The position numbers were made by a program, and so were the translations under genes. From Hydractinia symbiolongicarpus (lineage: Eukaryota; Cnidaria; Hydrozoa; Anthoathecata; Hydractiniidae): DNA of 64,000 nt. The stretch is taken from contig NC_079875.1 in the NCBI RefSeq assembly GCF_029227915.1, positions 10,725,001 through 10,789,000 on the forward strand, given 5' to 3'. Below, in pieces: positions 35,640 through 48,105 of the stretch (within the stretch, counting starts at the first letter, position 1; each line of letters opens with the position of its first letter). The notes beneath the pieces were generated by a model. The model worked only from the letters and a program-made list of their open reading frames with translations. It searched no databases and had not been told where the DNA came from.

Positions 35640-38600
35640 CACGTAAGAAAATTGCCTAGGAATTATATTTTAAATAGTCATATTTCGAATAACCTTTTAT
35701 CTCAAAAATCAGGAAGCTTAATTTTGTTTTCACGTACTTTCCGTTAGCCACGGAAGAATGATAAAGCATTATTTGATTTTAAAATTATAGTATGACATTT
35801 GTAAAATGACTGCACATTTTAACGGAAAACAAAAAAAAAAAATGAAACTTTGCTATCCGGTTGTTCTTATCATTTTATTTGAATTTCAAAAAACAAAAAA
35901 AGCAACATAATTATGAAAAAATAAAAACAAACAATACGGCACAAAACAAAGCAAACAAACATGAAAGTGGCGAGCTGATGAAGTCATTTGTACTCTTTAT
36001 ACTAATAAAAGATGAGAATTACATGGTCTGGTACTTTCGAGTTAGATGCCTTGAAATACTGGACAAATTTATGTTTTAATAAAACATTTGGCAGACAAAC
36101 TAGACGGAGTTACTTTTTTCCAAGCATTGCAGGGTTATGCTCTAAACAGGTGGATACTTCCCAGGTGCTCAAGTATGCCAATCGAGAACCCTGAGTAGCA
36201 AAGTAAATGCAAATACCTTTTTAATAACTCTCTGTACTCTGGATTTAGCAGTATTTTTATTTCAGCTGGGTACATTATAATGTAAAATCTTTAAAAGCCT
36301 GAAATTAAGCCTGATTTAGCAATATGTAATAGAGCATTATTAGACAGTATAATGTTTTTTGGACGATGTGTCTTAAGAATGAACTAGAAAAGCAAACCTT
36401 TATAGTAATACAATTTTGTTGTCTATTGAACTTTCGATAAAAGTAATTTTTGCTTGCATCAACACTCAAGTCTCAATGCAGTTTTTTTAATTTGTTCAAT
36501 GAGTTTGTTTATGGTCTGCATAAAATGCTGCTAAATGGATATAAAATTTTACATTCACATCAGATCACGTTGCATTTAAAGCAGCTTACTACTAAAGTCT
36601 GTAGAATTTGATCTAGTTGCCAATACAGTTGAACTCATGTAATTCGAACTCCTATAATTCGAAAACTCACTTAATTCGAACAGATTCTGTGGTCCCCTCA
36701 GAATTTACCTTGAAAACCTTACAAGAAAACTCCTATAATTCGAACCCATGTAATTCGAAAAATCATGTAAATCGAACAGATTTTCCGGTCCCATCAAGAA
36801 ATTTTAATCATGTAATTCGAATTTTCGAATTTTTTGAGTTTTTGAAGCTTACTAACTCGATAATTTGCAATCGAATGTTTATTTTTTTACATTCGATTGG
36901 AGCTCGTCCACTGCTTTTGGCTTCCATTTCTTATGAAGACAAGATGGGGAAAAGAAAGCATAAAGAACTCACTTTAAGAACAAAATATGAAGCCCTCCGT
37001 GACTTGGAGGATGGTATGTCCAATAAAGACGCATCCATCAAGTACTCCGTTCCAAGCAGCACCTTGTCAACATGGAAGAACAATAAAGAGAAGATATTCC
37101 TTGCTTTCAAAAACTCGTTAGTATTTCATTATTCTAACTCGAAAATACAAAAAATAGTTCGAAAGTAAACCTGTGAAAGACTTTTTTCATCGAATTAGGT
37201 CAAAAATATGAAAACTCATCTAGTTCGAAACTCATGTAATTCGAACAAAATTCTTGGTCCCTTGAGAATTCGAATTACATGAGTTCAACTGTAATTGTTT
37301 TCATTCACTTACTCGCTCTTTATTCTCGTATTATTGACCGCTAAAATCTATAACGTGGTTGTATGACATTTTCATAACCACAAAAGAGCCCTGTTAAATT
37401 TTATACTTTAGCTAAACTCAAAAGCTTCCTCTTCCTTTGGATTTTTTTAAGTTTTTTTTAATAAGTTGAATACTTTCGTGTAGTTATTTTTTATCAATTA
37501 TTTTTCCAAAGTGACAGAAAATAAGGAATTCGTCTGAAATAACCACGGAGACATGACAATGCACATTACATAACGGAGCGACGAATTGCTATTATAGAAA
37601 TGCACCGGTCAAGTTATACTTCCTATGACATCAAAAACAAAATTAAAAACGAGCCGCGATAAAACTGAAAGGCACTAGTTCCAGTGGCAATAAAATTATA
37701 TGGACTTCGAAAAGTTGTATGCGCACTCTATTTACAATGTAAACGATTTGTATACGTTGCCTATAAAACTTATATATGGAGTACATCTTAATGTTTAATG
37801 TACTTCCGTTAAGTTCTCTATGCCTCAGTTTTCTTCATTTGAGATAAAATGAGTTTTAGCCGATGTTGGTATCTTATAGCTTTTAGAAGACAAGTCTCAA
37901 AAAAATGCTTTGGTACGTAGTTATTTCTCGAATAATAATAGGCCAAAATTAGGCAAAATAAGCAGCGTCCCTTAACGATAATGCATTAATGAAAAATTGT
38001 CATGTTCACGCGGATCATTTTGCAGTGAATATAAATCTACTTATAACACATCTTTCTAAAATATAGATAAACAACAAATACAAATTGAAATAATAATTTT
38101 CTTTAATTCTAATTTCTACTTGTATCATGGAGGGGGTCTTCAAAATGTGATTCCAATGCAATAATATATTACCAAGTGTGACAACTACGCAATTAAGCTG
38201 GGTAATCACCTCATTTAAACTGAAATAAAGAAACAATCAAATGCTATTATTAGAGTCATTGCTAACAAACACGAAAATCAAAGTTACAAACTTTTAGTTT
38301 CCTTGACAACGGATGAAAATGAGTAATTACAAGTCATTTACCAGGGAAAGGTACATCTAAAGAATGTGAATAAAAATCCTACTGCAGACGTATATGTATG
38401 TAATAATAACTTGTATGTCACGTTTTGACAAAAGTGGGATAAACTTTGACTCCTCATTTTCGATTAACTTAAACTACGTAGAGTAAAGAATTAGAAAGGT
38501 TGAATTGATTTCTCTTGCCTAGTTTGGGTTATTTTAGCCATTTCTTAGAACAAATATATAATGGTTTACAGTACTAAAACCGTGAAAATAAAGTAACAAA

Positions 38601-40440
38601 TTGCTATGTTACATGTCATACGACAAGAACAATCCAGTCTTATAATAATAATAAAAAAGCATAGAATTCTTACAAAACTCCTATTTAAAGAAGTGAATAA
38701 GTGCATAATTGATGGTACGATGCTATATTATTATATAGAAGACTATCAATAAATGTGGATAGTTTCGTACACACAGGAAATTTATATTGTATAGCAACAG
38801 TTCCAGGTCAACAATAATAATCACTATTTATTCCTTAAATTTGGCACACAGGATTAAAACTTCGAAATATATCCTTAAGAGGTCATTAATTATCTGCAAA
38901 ACCCTTGTGATTCTGGAAGTGAATTAAATAAATATGATGTATGAAGTCGTATAATTGAGTAATAAATAATTCAATCAAAGACCTGCATGCCATGTTACTA
39001 TTAATGCAATGTTGCTGACTAATGACAACATCAATTAATTTTCCATTCGGCTGCTGATGCGGCAGTTTTTTGAGTAATCAAGGCTTTTTTTACTTATTAA
39101 ACTCTGCAAATTTTTCAGTTTACGCGTGTAATTGTGGACGTTCCCTAATTACGTACAGGTTGTGGGTGAGAAACTCGCAGTCGGCATAGAAAAAGTGTGC
39201 GTTTGGAAATAGTAATTGAATAGTAATTTAAAACACGTTTAAAATTAGCTTGTTTTTTCTTAGTTCAGGTCTTTATCAGATTTTTGAACAGTGTCACTGT
39301 TGTTGAATTTATTGTGTTGTGTTGTACATGGCTCGACGTAACTTTGTGACAAAAAATTGTATATATTAATAAATTGCAAGCAAAAAGTTTCCAGACTAAG
39401 AAGCCCTTCAATCTAGATATTTTATCACTAATAATTATGCGTAGACAACGTTCATGTAAACGATTGGTACGATTACATCCATACGGATGGACAATAGGAG
39501 AGCTAAGAAATAATAAAGTTATTAGAAGGAAGTCTTTTTACCTTGGAAAGATTTACAAAGATATTCACTGAAAAATATTAATTTTCTACTGACTTTAGAA
39601 AAAATGTTTCTAACAATTACGACAATAAAGTTCTCATTAAAATAATCATGTGATATAGATAAATCTGAGAGCAAAACTGTTTTAACTTTGTATAAGGTAT
39701 TGTCGCAATTTGTTATAAACATACTCCGTCGGTTAATTAGGTTGATGTGATTATTACGTCTTCCTACTGTCATTTAATGCTATGGAAACCAGGCATATTG
39801 ACCGACAACGTTTAAGGTAAGTACATGAAACCATTACTTACAATAAGAAGAAGAACATAACTTTAAAAGTTGAAATTTGTTTCTTAATCTCAGATAGATT
39901 TTAAGTTATGGAGCGTAGAAAGACAGTCTGTATAGTGCGTATTTACGCCTTTGAACAATACGGCGCGCCTTTAAAACAAGGTTTTAAAAATGCAGCTTTT
40001 TCTTCCTTTAGTACGATATCATATTCTTGTAATTACCTCTTTCTTTATCTTCGTCATGTCCATATTTAGAATGATTTTTTATGTCCTTTTCGATTGTTTA
40101 AAAGACAGTCATTTGTACTGAAGGATTTATCATATATTTCATATTAATAATTGCACACGGAAGATAACGAGGAGTGATTAAACGCAAATAAATTTTGAAA
40201 AGGTTTTCCGAACGGTGCTTCAATCCTAGAGTTTATTTTAAGAGAACGCGCATTAAAATTTGTTTCTGATTACAATGCCTGGAAATTTGCAGTTTTCGTA
40301 ATAAAGATAGGTCAACATTCCAACTTTTGCAGACACACAAAAATTGATAAGAATAAAAAAAGTTTATAACATTTTGCCATGTTTATGATCTAGAAATTAG
40401 CCATAATAACCGACCACGTTTAAAACTTGGGCACTACCAG
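35640..40440. other. Spacer between array genes 4 and 5
   Basis: Non-coding except for the Tigger remnant. The small open frames here (36012-36194, 38015-38236, 39374-39571) are shared with unit 2 only because the DNA was duplicated. Confidence 0.6.
36626..37291 (+). mobile_element. Pogo/Tigger-type DNA transposon, non-autonomous (666 bp)
   Basis: 23-bp terminal inverted repeats beginning CAGTTGAACTCATGTAATTC, flanked by TA target duplications (36624-36625 and 37292-37293). Sub-terminal regions contain many TAATTCGAA motifs in both orientations. The interior from the ATG at 36944 encodes about 56 residues (GKRKHKELTLRTKYEAL..., GMSNKDASIKYSVPSSTLST) matching the N-terminal Psq/CENP-B-type DNA-binding domain of pogo transposases. 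The catalytic domain is absent. Unit 2 has the empty site near 49968. Confidence 0.85.
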
Positions 40441-41139
40441 GCATGAGCACTATAATGGCAAGAAACACAATTTCCGCACTAAATAAATGAAGATATAATT
40501 TATTCACGTCAAATAAATATTACATAGCATTTATAAAAAATCATTTATTATAAACGCTATGTGTAAATGATACTTCTATTTTTTGGATATATATCCCAGC
40601 CGTTCTTTGATGACTGTAAGTCGCATTTTTATACCGTATAATACTCTTTTAGAGACTTGATCGTTGTAATACATTTCTTTTAGATATTGTGCTTCTTCTA
40701 CACTCTTCACAAGTCCACAGTCAAGTCTTCTCTTGGTAATTTCCATTCTCATTTGTAAGTATTTCATCAAATCCATAACTTTATTGATTTGTTGGTACAC
40801 ACCGGTTAACTTTAGGTCAGCAATGAAGCGATTTAAAACTGAAAGAAACGGTGGACAATTTACAGTCTGTTTTGGTTATGTTTGTATGACAATTTCCTTG
40901 CGATGAAAAGGAGTATTTGCTAATGCAATTTATTAGATAATAATACGTACTGTTAAAATTTAAGAAATCTAAAGAATAACTGGAAAAAATATTTCACTTA
41001 CATGGAATAATGTTATTGCAAACTTTTATGTTCTCATTGGCAAGTGCAAGGACCGAAGTAATATTTTCGTCATATGGCATCATTGGAACCTCTGGGATGT
41101 TGGTGCAGTTAAGAGGCTGCATGGGAGCCATCGTCGTCA

Positions 41140-42642
41140 TCATATGGTGAGACCAAGGAGGTTTAAAACTTTTCTAATAACGTTTTCAATTCTTCTGCAA
41201 AAAATAAACATGTCATCATTGACTTTTATCAGGTATCCTCTGCTGACTTGGTCCACCCAAGATCTTGTATAATCCAGAAAACTATATACCTGCAGTTTAT
41301 CATCACCTGAAACTTTCAATGAGTTCAGAAACTGCAATGCAGCCACAGCAACAACTTTGTTTTTCGAATCTGCTAATCTTTGGTATTTTTTACGTAGCGA
41401 GAAAATTATGTATCCTGAAACATAATACAGAACAGTTTGTTCCTCAGTTGTGAGTTTCAAGTCAAGACTTTTTTCGACATGTCGATTTTTGTTTTCATGA
41501 GCTACTAGTATTTTTATTAACTCCATAACAAATTTCTGCAACAACATAGAGAATTCTTGACTGTCAATGCAGTATCCTTTAGGTAATACATGTTTCCAAT
41601 GTTGTCTGAATTTATCGTCTTGTGCAAGTTCATGCACTTTTCTCCAAAGAGATTCTTTTCCTGAACCAGTCAGTAGGTTAGATTTTTGCAATTCTTTAAA
41701 TATGCGACACACTACATTTTCAGAAATAATGTCCAAAACATCACTCCCAGCATTCAAAATTGAGTTGGCTAATTCTTTGACACGATTTCCAGGTGTTTTG
41801 AATCCTTTCACAACAATGTTATTGATTGGGTCTTTTGAAATTTTAACCATAGCATCACGAACAAAATTCATTTTTTCTTGCTGCAGCTCATGATCGGTGA
41901 TGGATAAAGATTCTAAAAGGGTGCAAAAAAAAAGGTTTATACCACCAGTTCACAATATTTTGCTCTATATATAGCAAAAAAAAATTCCTTATGTTCTCAG
42001 AGTTCATGAATGAATACTTACGATTCGATTTTGATTTAACTTGTTTTGTGGAAATTGTTGTAGTTGATTTATTTTTTGAGTCATCAAGAGTTTTTCTTGC
42101 CACTGTTGTTGTTTCTGGATCTATTATTGGAATACAGAGTTGACATCAGAACACAGTTGTGATAACAAAACAAGACAACAACAACAAAAAGCATATCAAA
42201 TGATGATAATACAATAGCTTTTCTATGAAATCTACATGCAGAGTCAAAAAACAAAACATTATAGCTAGCTAGCTAATGGTGTTTTAAAGAAAACATGACT
42301 TTATTAAACTGAAGCATTACCTGTTGGCTTTTTACATATCAGAGTATGTTTCTTGTAGTAAGCTTCTTTAAAATACTGTTTTTTGCACTTGCTGCACACA
42401 AACTTCACATTTTTGGTACTGTTGTTATCAACCACCATGTCCACATCTTCTTCATCAACGAATACTATTTGAGGAATACCCAAATATCCAGCATCTACTT
42501 CATTTTCTTCTTCCAACAGATCTTCCACAAACGATACTTCCACCTCACAACTTTCGTAAACAGTAAAATCTGACAACATTTCTTCCGTCACAAAAAAGTC
42601 ATCATCCAATTCTATTATATTTTTAACGTCTTCGCCTGCCAT
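41140..42642 (-). CDS. Zinc-finger protein carried by the transposon; reads out into host DNA
   Basis: Three coding exons, 42321-42642, 42022-42120 and 41140-41912 (introns in phase 1), sum to 1,194 nt: 397 residues and a stop. Parts: acidic N-terminus (MAGEDVKNIIELDDDFF..., residues 1-75); C2HC finger (C83, C86, H99, C103); Ser/Thr/Lys-rich linker in exon 2; helical C-terminal region with LYYVSGYIIFSL near residue 303. No stop occurs before the element's end: the frame runs through the inverted repeat, and the last residues (LTI) and the TGA stop come from the host exon and target duplication. Upstream of the finger the start MAGED is preferred over an earlier ATG (42694) because it fits an acidic N-terminus; this is not certain. 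Such proteins are, as far as I know, frequent and uncharacterised in cnidarian genomes. Confidence 0.65.
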
Positions 42643-42906
42643 TTCGCTTCTTGCTTGTTTATGATATGTAAAAACGACAAATTTATCAACTAACAAGCAT
42701 TTACCGCTGAGAGAAAAATAGCCGCGGGCTCATAATTTATGCAAATAGTAACAAAAGACAACGGCTAATTTATTAATTTAAGCGCGAGATTTCAAATTTT
42801 GATTGACAGAATTCGATGTAAGAACAATAGAGAAAAGTAAACATGAGACACGGATGATTTCAATAGAAATAAAAGAGTTCTCTCTCCTTCTTTTTAAACC
42901 TCCTTG
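41154..42906 (-). mobile_element. DNA transposon, 1,753 bp, possibly P-superfamily
   Basis: Ends are 15-bp perfect inverted repeats (CAAGGAGGTTTAAAA). It is flanked by GTGAGAC (41147-41153 and 42907-42913), or GGTGAGAC if an 8-bp duplication is assumed. A target duplication of 7-8 bp and a CA start fit P or hAT elements. Its one gene (minus strand) has a C2HC zinc finger and a YVSGYI motif that loosely recalls the C-terminal part of P/THAP9-type transposases. No catalytic domain was recognised. The family assignment is tentative. Confidence 0.75.
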
Positions 42907-43209
42907 GTGAGACATACTTGTCACTAGCGAAAAGAATGAACATAAATATAAGTTGTATGGAATCAAAGTAACCAATGTTAGACTATGTATATAACTAAAG
43001 TGGTATAAATGATAATTACCTGAAACTATTGACACAATAACACCAAAAATGTAGTACTCTATTCTGGCCATGTTTGTTTCTGAAAGTTGAGTTTGAGAAT
43101 TTACCAGAAAGAGTGTTAAGAAGAATCTAAAAGAAATGAATTGAGTTAAGTCAATCGGCTGAATATTACCCAGAATTATTTCTTGTTTAAACATGTCAAA
43201 AATATTGTA

Positions 43210-43277
43210 GCTACCTACCTGCTTGATTTGCTTTCAGAGAATTGTGACTTTCCAACTGTGAAATTTCTTCTTTTATG
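43210..43277 (-). promoter_or_regulatory. Promoter and leader exon of array gene 5
   Basis: The TATA element is CATAAAAG (43271-43277), one base off the other copies and shared with gene 7. The leader ends AAGCAG|GTAGGT. Upstream: TTAACTCGTTTAA (B type). The promoter is intact although the gene is not. Confidence 0.55.
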
Positions 43278-43925
43278 GCAAAAGATTGTTAAACGAGTTA
43301 AAACTTATCGAGACAAAAAAGCAACTAATTTGTCTAGTCATCTTTCCAGCAATCATTTTTTTATCGGAGAAACAGGAAAAGCAATACTTGTTGTGGGATT
43401 TTCAATTCCGTTGCAACGTAAATAGGATGAAGCAGTATCTGTTTGATGGTCTGCGAACTTATTACATTAACTCATTGACCTTGTCAGGATGACTTTTCTC
43501 ACTCTGATAAAAGAATTATGACTAGATGAAGTACACCAATTCAAAAAGAAAGAAAGATAGCATTATTATAATGTGTTATCGCTTAATAAGTAATGTAAGA
43601 TACGGAAAAAAATCTCTGTGTTTTAATCCAAAAGAGAAAATTAATGCTAAATTTGAATTTAAATATATTTCTGAAAATATTTTAGTACAATTTTGTAACT
43701 GAAACCTTGCTACAATAATTCTGCGTTTAGAATAACTAATAAGTGATTACATCAACGAACAATCTTGAAATTATTTTTCAATACACGTTTAGTGACTCAT
43801 CATGTTTGATTGCAAATTAATTTCAGCAGTGTCAAACACCTGACTGCAATTTCGGAACTGATTTTAATAATAAATTCAAGAAAGTTCTGTTGTTCTGCCA
43901 TTATTTTGATAAAAAAGTTTTCTAC

Positions 43926-44045
43926 ATTATGGTTGACATTTCTTCTTACGTCAATACCGCCACCACTAATTACAGTAATTAAAATAACTTCCTACTGTAA
44001 CTTTCGAAAGATAATTAAAAGTGAATTAAGATTTGAACTTCCACG
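43926..44045. repeat. Repeat R1 upstream of array gene 5
   Basis: GGTTGACATTTCTTCTTACG start; nearly identical to the copy at 31806. About 0.65 kb upstream of the TATA element. Confidence 0.7.
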
Positions 44046-44696
44046 CCTGTATCCATGATAAATACATGTACATATCCGGGTGAAGTATCTGCTCACGTCG
44101 TTAGATTTTGCTACACGCAATGTAGTAGTTTGGCTGGTGGTTCAGCGATATAATCATGTTACAAACACCTAAAAATAGAGACCGGATATATGGAATTCGA
44201 ACTTATGAATGTTTACAGCGGACTTAGAATCTTAGCTTATTTAGTCAAACCCCTTTAAAACCTTTAAAATGCACTCAGCATGACCATTTTTGTAAATGTT
44301 GTTTTTTTTAGTTCAACGTTAATTACTTCGTAGAGCAGACGTGTTAGAAAGTGCAACTAACGCAATTACGACGCTAATTCCCTAATCTACGTGTCTAAAA
44401 TGTAGTACTTCAGCAGCCTCCTACCGACTGTTGAAAACTTTCGAGCTGATTCTTTTTCTAACTACGAAAAAGGACTGGAAAGTACTATTGACTCAATCTT
44501 TTGTCGAGGAATTGTAGCTGCCAGACATTACACTGTACGGCATGGAAAGTAGCACAACTTTTTTTAGCTTTATTCCCTAGCTTTATAAACTCAGTTGGTA
44601 ATTTAAGCAAAAGCAAAAAGGAAAGGTAACATGAGTTTCTGATCTGAACTTCGTAACTCCAACTAAACTGATTGCACTCTGTATCATTAAGCATCG

Positions 44697-45078
44697 TTGT
44701 TTTATCTCAAAAAGTCGATTGAAATAGTACATTTAAAACACTATTTTAACCAGGTTTTGTGAAAGCAAGATTTTATAGAGCAGTGTAGAACCAGTAAACC
44801 GACAGTACACCATGGGGATGTAAGGGGGTTAAAGAAAAGGTCATTTTAAAATTAGTTGTTGAGAATAAAGTAAATAACTGCAGGCTAATGTTATTAACGT
44901 CTTTGGTTGACTGTCCCGACTGTGTCCATGTTACATTAATGCTAGAGGACCTTTAACAATGCTACAACTTAGTTGTTTGCCGCACAGGCAAGTTCTTGAT
45001 TAGAAAATGACTGACTGACTAGTAGGAAAAATACCAATGCATTGCAAGTAGTACAATTGGGGAGTCATCCTGCAACAC
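44697..45078. repeat. Repeat R2 in unit 2
   Basis: Shares the TATCTC...GTACATTTAAAACACTATTTTAACCAG region and the CACAGGCAAGTTCTTGATTAG end with the other R2 copies. Deleted from unit 1. Confidence 0.5.
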
Positions 45079-45098
45079 TAGTAAATGTCTTCGAATAG

Positions 45099-45164
45099 GC
45101 TAACACAACTGCATAAAGAATTGCCATGGTATTTCAATTTCGCAATACCATGCAATGTGTTAGC
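45099..45164. ncRNA. Conserved hairpin, unit 2
   Basis: Identical in sequence to the hairpin at 32350-32415. It adds no covariation by itself. Confidence 0.35.
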
Positions 45165-45175
45165 ATTACAATATC

Positions 45176-46245
45176 TTTTTTTTTTATTTTGCCGTTGAAG
45201 AATTTACAGTTTTCCGTAAGAATAAAAAGCAAATCTTAAGCTATTATATCGTATAATCTAAAGATAGGATTGCATATGCTAAAAAAATTAGCTAGAGAGA
45301 TAAAAAATGGCAGGAGCGAGAAGAAGGCTATAATAGCCTTATCACCAAGCCCCCAACCTATATAAAAGGTTAGCATTGAAGATGATGAGGAGTTGTGTTA
45401 TATGTCGTACGTTGTAACTGTCGCGTGTTCTAAAATGAATTATTAGATTGTCAATAGCAATAGTTTATTTTTTAGTTTATGTTTGAATTCGCTAAGTGAT
45501 GTAATAGTTTTCATGTCGTTATCAAGAAATGTATTCCACAATTTAGGTCCTCTGCTAGTTATAGAGAACTTTGTGATTGTATAATTAATCCTAGGTTGTG
45601 AAAAACTGTTAATTGAAAATCTGGATGGATATTTATGTTGTATCTTCTGAAACAAATTATTAAATACTCTTGGTAACATATTGTTTTCAAGCTTAAACAT
45701 AAAAATAAGAGTTTGATAAATGTTTAGTTGGTATACATTCAGTACACTGAGCTTTTTAATAACTCTCTGGAGTGAGTGTACCTGTCAACATTTAAAATAA
45801 TTCTGATTGCATTTTTTTGTTTATTTTGTAATTCTGTCAATTTTCTAGCGTTGGTGCTGCACCACGCAGTATTTGCATAATTTAAATAGCAGTGAATGAA
45901 AGAAGAATATATGTTTTTTCAACAATTCTGATCTGGAACAAATTTTGCTTTAAATAGGATGCCAATATTCTTTGCGATCTTTTCTTCTAAAATATTTATA
46001 TGTTCTCTCCAAGTAACCTTTTCATCAAGAATAACTCCTAAAAATTTCATGGATTGTGCTCTTTTTATACTTATATTATTATTAGATAAATCAGGAAACT
46101 TCAATGGCATATCAACTTTTTTATTTTGCCTGTGAAAAAGTGTGTACTTTGTTTTAGAAATATTTAGGGACAGTCTGTTTGCCTTAAACCCATTCTGCCA
46201 CCTTAGAGAGTTCATTAATGACTGTGCTAAATAATGTGTTTATAT
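45176..46245 (-). mobile_element. LINE fragment, unit 2 copy
   Basis: Same insertion as at 32427, copied with the unit. It keeps NSFSQPRINYT open where unit 1 has a stop, but has its own single-base deletion in a T run near 45755. Not an independent insertion. Confidence 0.75.
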
Positions 46246-46249
46246 CTTT

Positions 46250-48105
46250 ATTATATTTGTGTAACAACGCATGCTGCTATGTACCGCTTATTTTTGAATT
46301 TAATTATGAATGACATGGAGTTAAGTAGTATGTGAATATTCAATGCATTCTTAAGGCACAAAACACTGAGCTTAGAAATATTAATATGGGTGAGGTCATC
46401 AATTTATGTTTCGTTATCTTTCGCAAAATCGTTAAAACATTCATCTAGTTTAATTATGCTGAATCATATGGTCAATTAAGATTGTCACCTAAACAGACAG
46501 GGGTCGGCTTTTTTAAGATTGGTATTGAATGTAAGCGCTTAAAAAGCACCAGGGACGATGTTGCATCTGCACCTAAAAAAATTTTATTCACAGGGAAAGG
46601 GACACGTGTTAAATCTTTCTGTTATTAAAATATCCATTCAGCTTTATAGCTTACATTCAAGACAATTGATTATTTGCCATCTACTCATCGGTTTGCAATT
46701 TGATTTAAAAATATTTGTCACAGCTGACATTTGTAAAAAATAGTTGTATTTAATGGCGGACATTTTTATCGAAAGTATCCTATTAGTTAACAAATATGCT
46801 TATAATATTTGCCATACTCTTTTAACTTTGTTAATTGTGGTTACTTGTATTTCTTTCTCCTTGAAACTACCTAAGTTAATTTAGAGAAACAGATGAAGGA
46901 AATGTAACGTCTGCAGCCCAACATTAACTATTACATAATTTTATGTAAAAACAACTTTTTAAGAGTAATACAACAGATAAGTTGGTCAGAACATATGGAA
47001 ATCTTGCAATAAGTTATGGTACTTAACGGGTCATTAAAGTGTACTATAAACTGTTTTGTATCCACCCAGGTAATTTTAGCCCTATAGTTTGTTTAAAAAT
47101 TCTTAATAATTGGGTAATGTAATGGCTGATCTTCCCTAACCACAATTTTAAATGATCTCTCTCTTTTATAGCCTTTATTTTGATGCGTATACATGCGTAA
47201 TCTAACATGTCAGCCTTAACTCTTTTACATCGGAGCTAGTACCTCTTAGCATTAGAGAATTCTTTAACATCTATTTTTCCCAACTGAAAAAACTAAAGTA
47301 TTGTACCAAATTTGAACTGATCGTTTACCTTGTGACAGAATCATGGAGTTTGCCAGTCATTAGATTTTTAGCCGTCGTTTCCTTATCTGTTGTTCGTATA
47401 ATTTTGTCTCGCTGATAGCATAGCACGTAAAAGGAACAGTATGTAAAGAGCATTTGAGAGAAATTTGTATTTTTATATCTACTCGTTAAGATAACCTGTT
47501 TGAAAAACGACGGAAAAACAGCTCAATAAGACAACTGATCTGGAGCAAAATGAATTGTAAATACGTCCAGCATTTTGTAATAGCCCACTAATTACGCACA
47601 AAATTCTTTACAGCGATGACTTTCCGTTACACGAAATTGTTGTTATATACCACCTTAGGCCGCTTAAACGATTTCGTAATGTATTTAGTTTCTCTTATAT
47701 AAAAAGATTTAGGGGGAAGGAGGAAGAAATCTTTTCCAAAAATACACTGCTGAAACTAAGCAAGAAACACATGCTTGTACTTACATCGCAAATTTATTTG
47801 ACAAGAAAAGCTAGCTCCTATACCCGTCATTTTTATCAGAATAATGAAGTAAATGCAAAATCCTGTTTTAAACAGTTCCGCCTATTACGTTCTGTTATGA
47901 CATACACTTTCTCTGTGCAAACCTTTGAGCTTTTTATATTTTGCAAAGGAAAGAAATTGTCCAACAATTGTTAGACACAATTGCTTGTCTCTGCTGGTAT
48001 CCATTTAGAACTAAAGTACGTCAATATGTTTTTTCAAGATAATAAACAATACAGTAAATAAGACACTCTTCGGGGAAATATTAAAATCACAAACTTTTTC
48101 TAATT
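46250..48105. other. Spacer downstream of array gene 6
   Basis: Non-coding duplicate of 33500-34733, plus about 600 bp (47360-47940) lost from unit 1. Confidence 0.6.

Larger units (their letters stand above)
30000..40440. repeat. Tandem duplication, unit 1 (B gene 3 + A gene 4)
   Basis: Sequence from the B gene through the A gene and the following spacer recurs at about 40.4-53.1 kb with few differences. Anchor pairs: 33169/45919, 34734/48106, 38015/50669, 39374/52027. Unit 1 lacks about 630 bp present at 44447-45079 and about 600 bp present near 47360-47940. Unit 3 keeps counterparts of both, so they are deletions in unit 1. Unit 1 alone has the Tigger element. Confidence 0.85.
40576..43071 (-). 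pseudogene. Array gene 5: B-type copy split by a transposon
   Basis: Coding exons are 43020-43071, exon 2 in two pieces (42914-42923 and 41002-41153, plus one copy of the duplicated target), and 40576-40838. A 1,753-bp element with a 7-bp GTGAGAC duplication interrupts exon 2 just after the MSH codons. Without it the frame, splice sites and length would match gene 7, so the gene was intact until recently. With it, translation after the signal peptide runs into element sequence and stops at 42778. The loop reads VPMMPYDENIT, a change not seen in the other copies. Confidence 0.85.

Noticed and set aside
38015-38236. 73-codon minus-strand frame, repeated at 50669
   Set aside because: Duplicated non-coding spacer; no signal peptide, domain or splice context.
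39374-39571. Open frame MQAKSFQTKK..., recurring at 52027
   Set aside because: The two copies diverge by frameshift after about 55 codons, and the older unit does not keep it.
41265-41893. Plus-strand frames within the transposon
   Set aside because: Antisense to the well-supported minus-strand zinc-finger gene.
43183-43425. 80-codon plus-strand frame, repeated at 54065
   Set aside because: It runs across the promoter and leader exon of B-type genes on the other strand.
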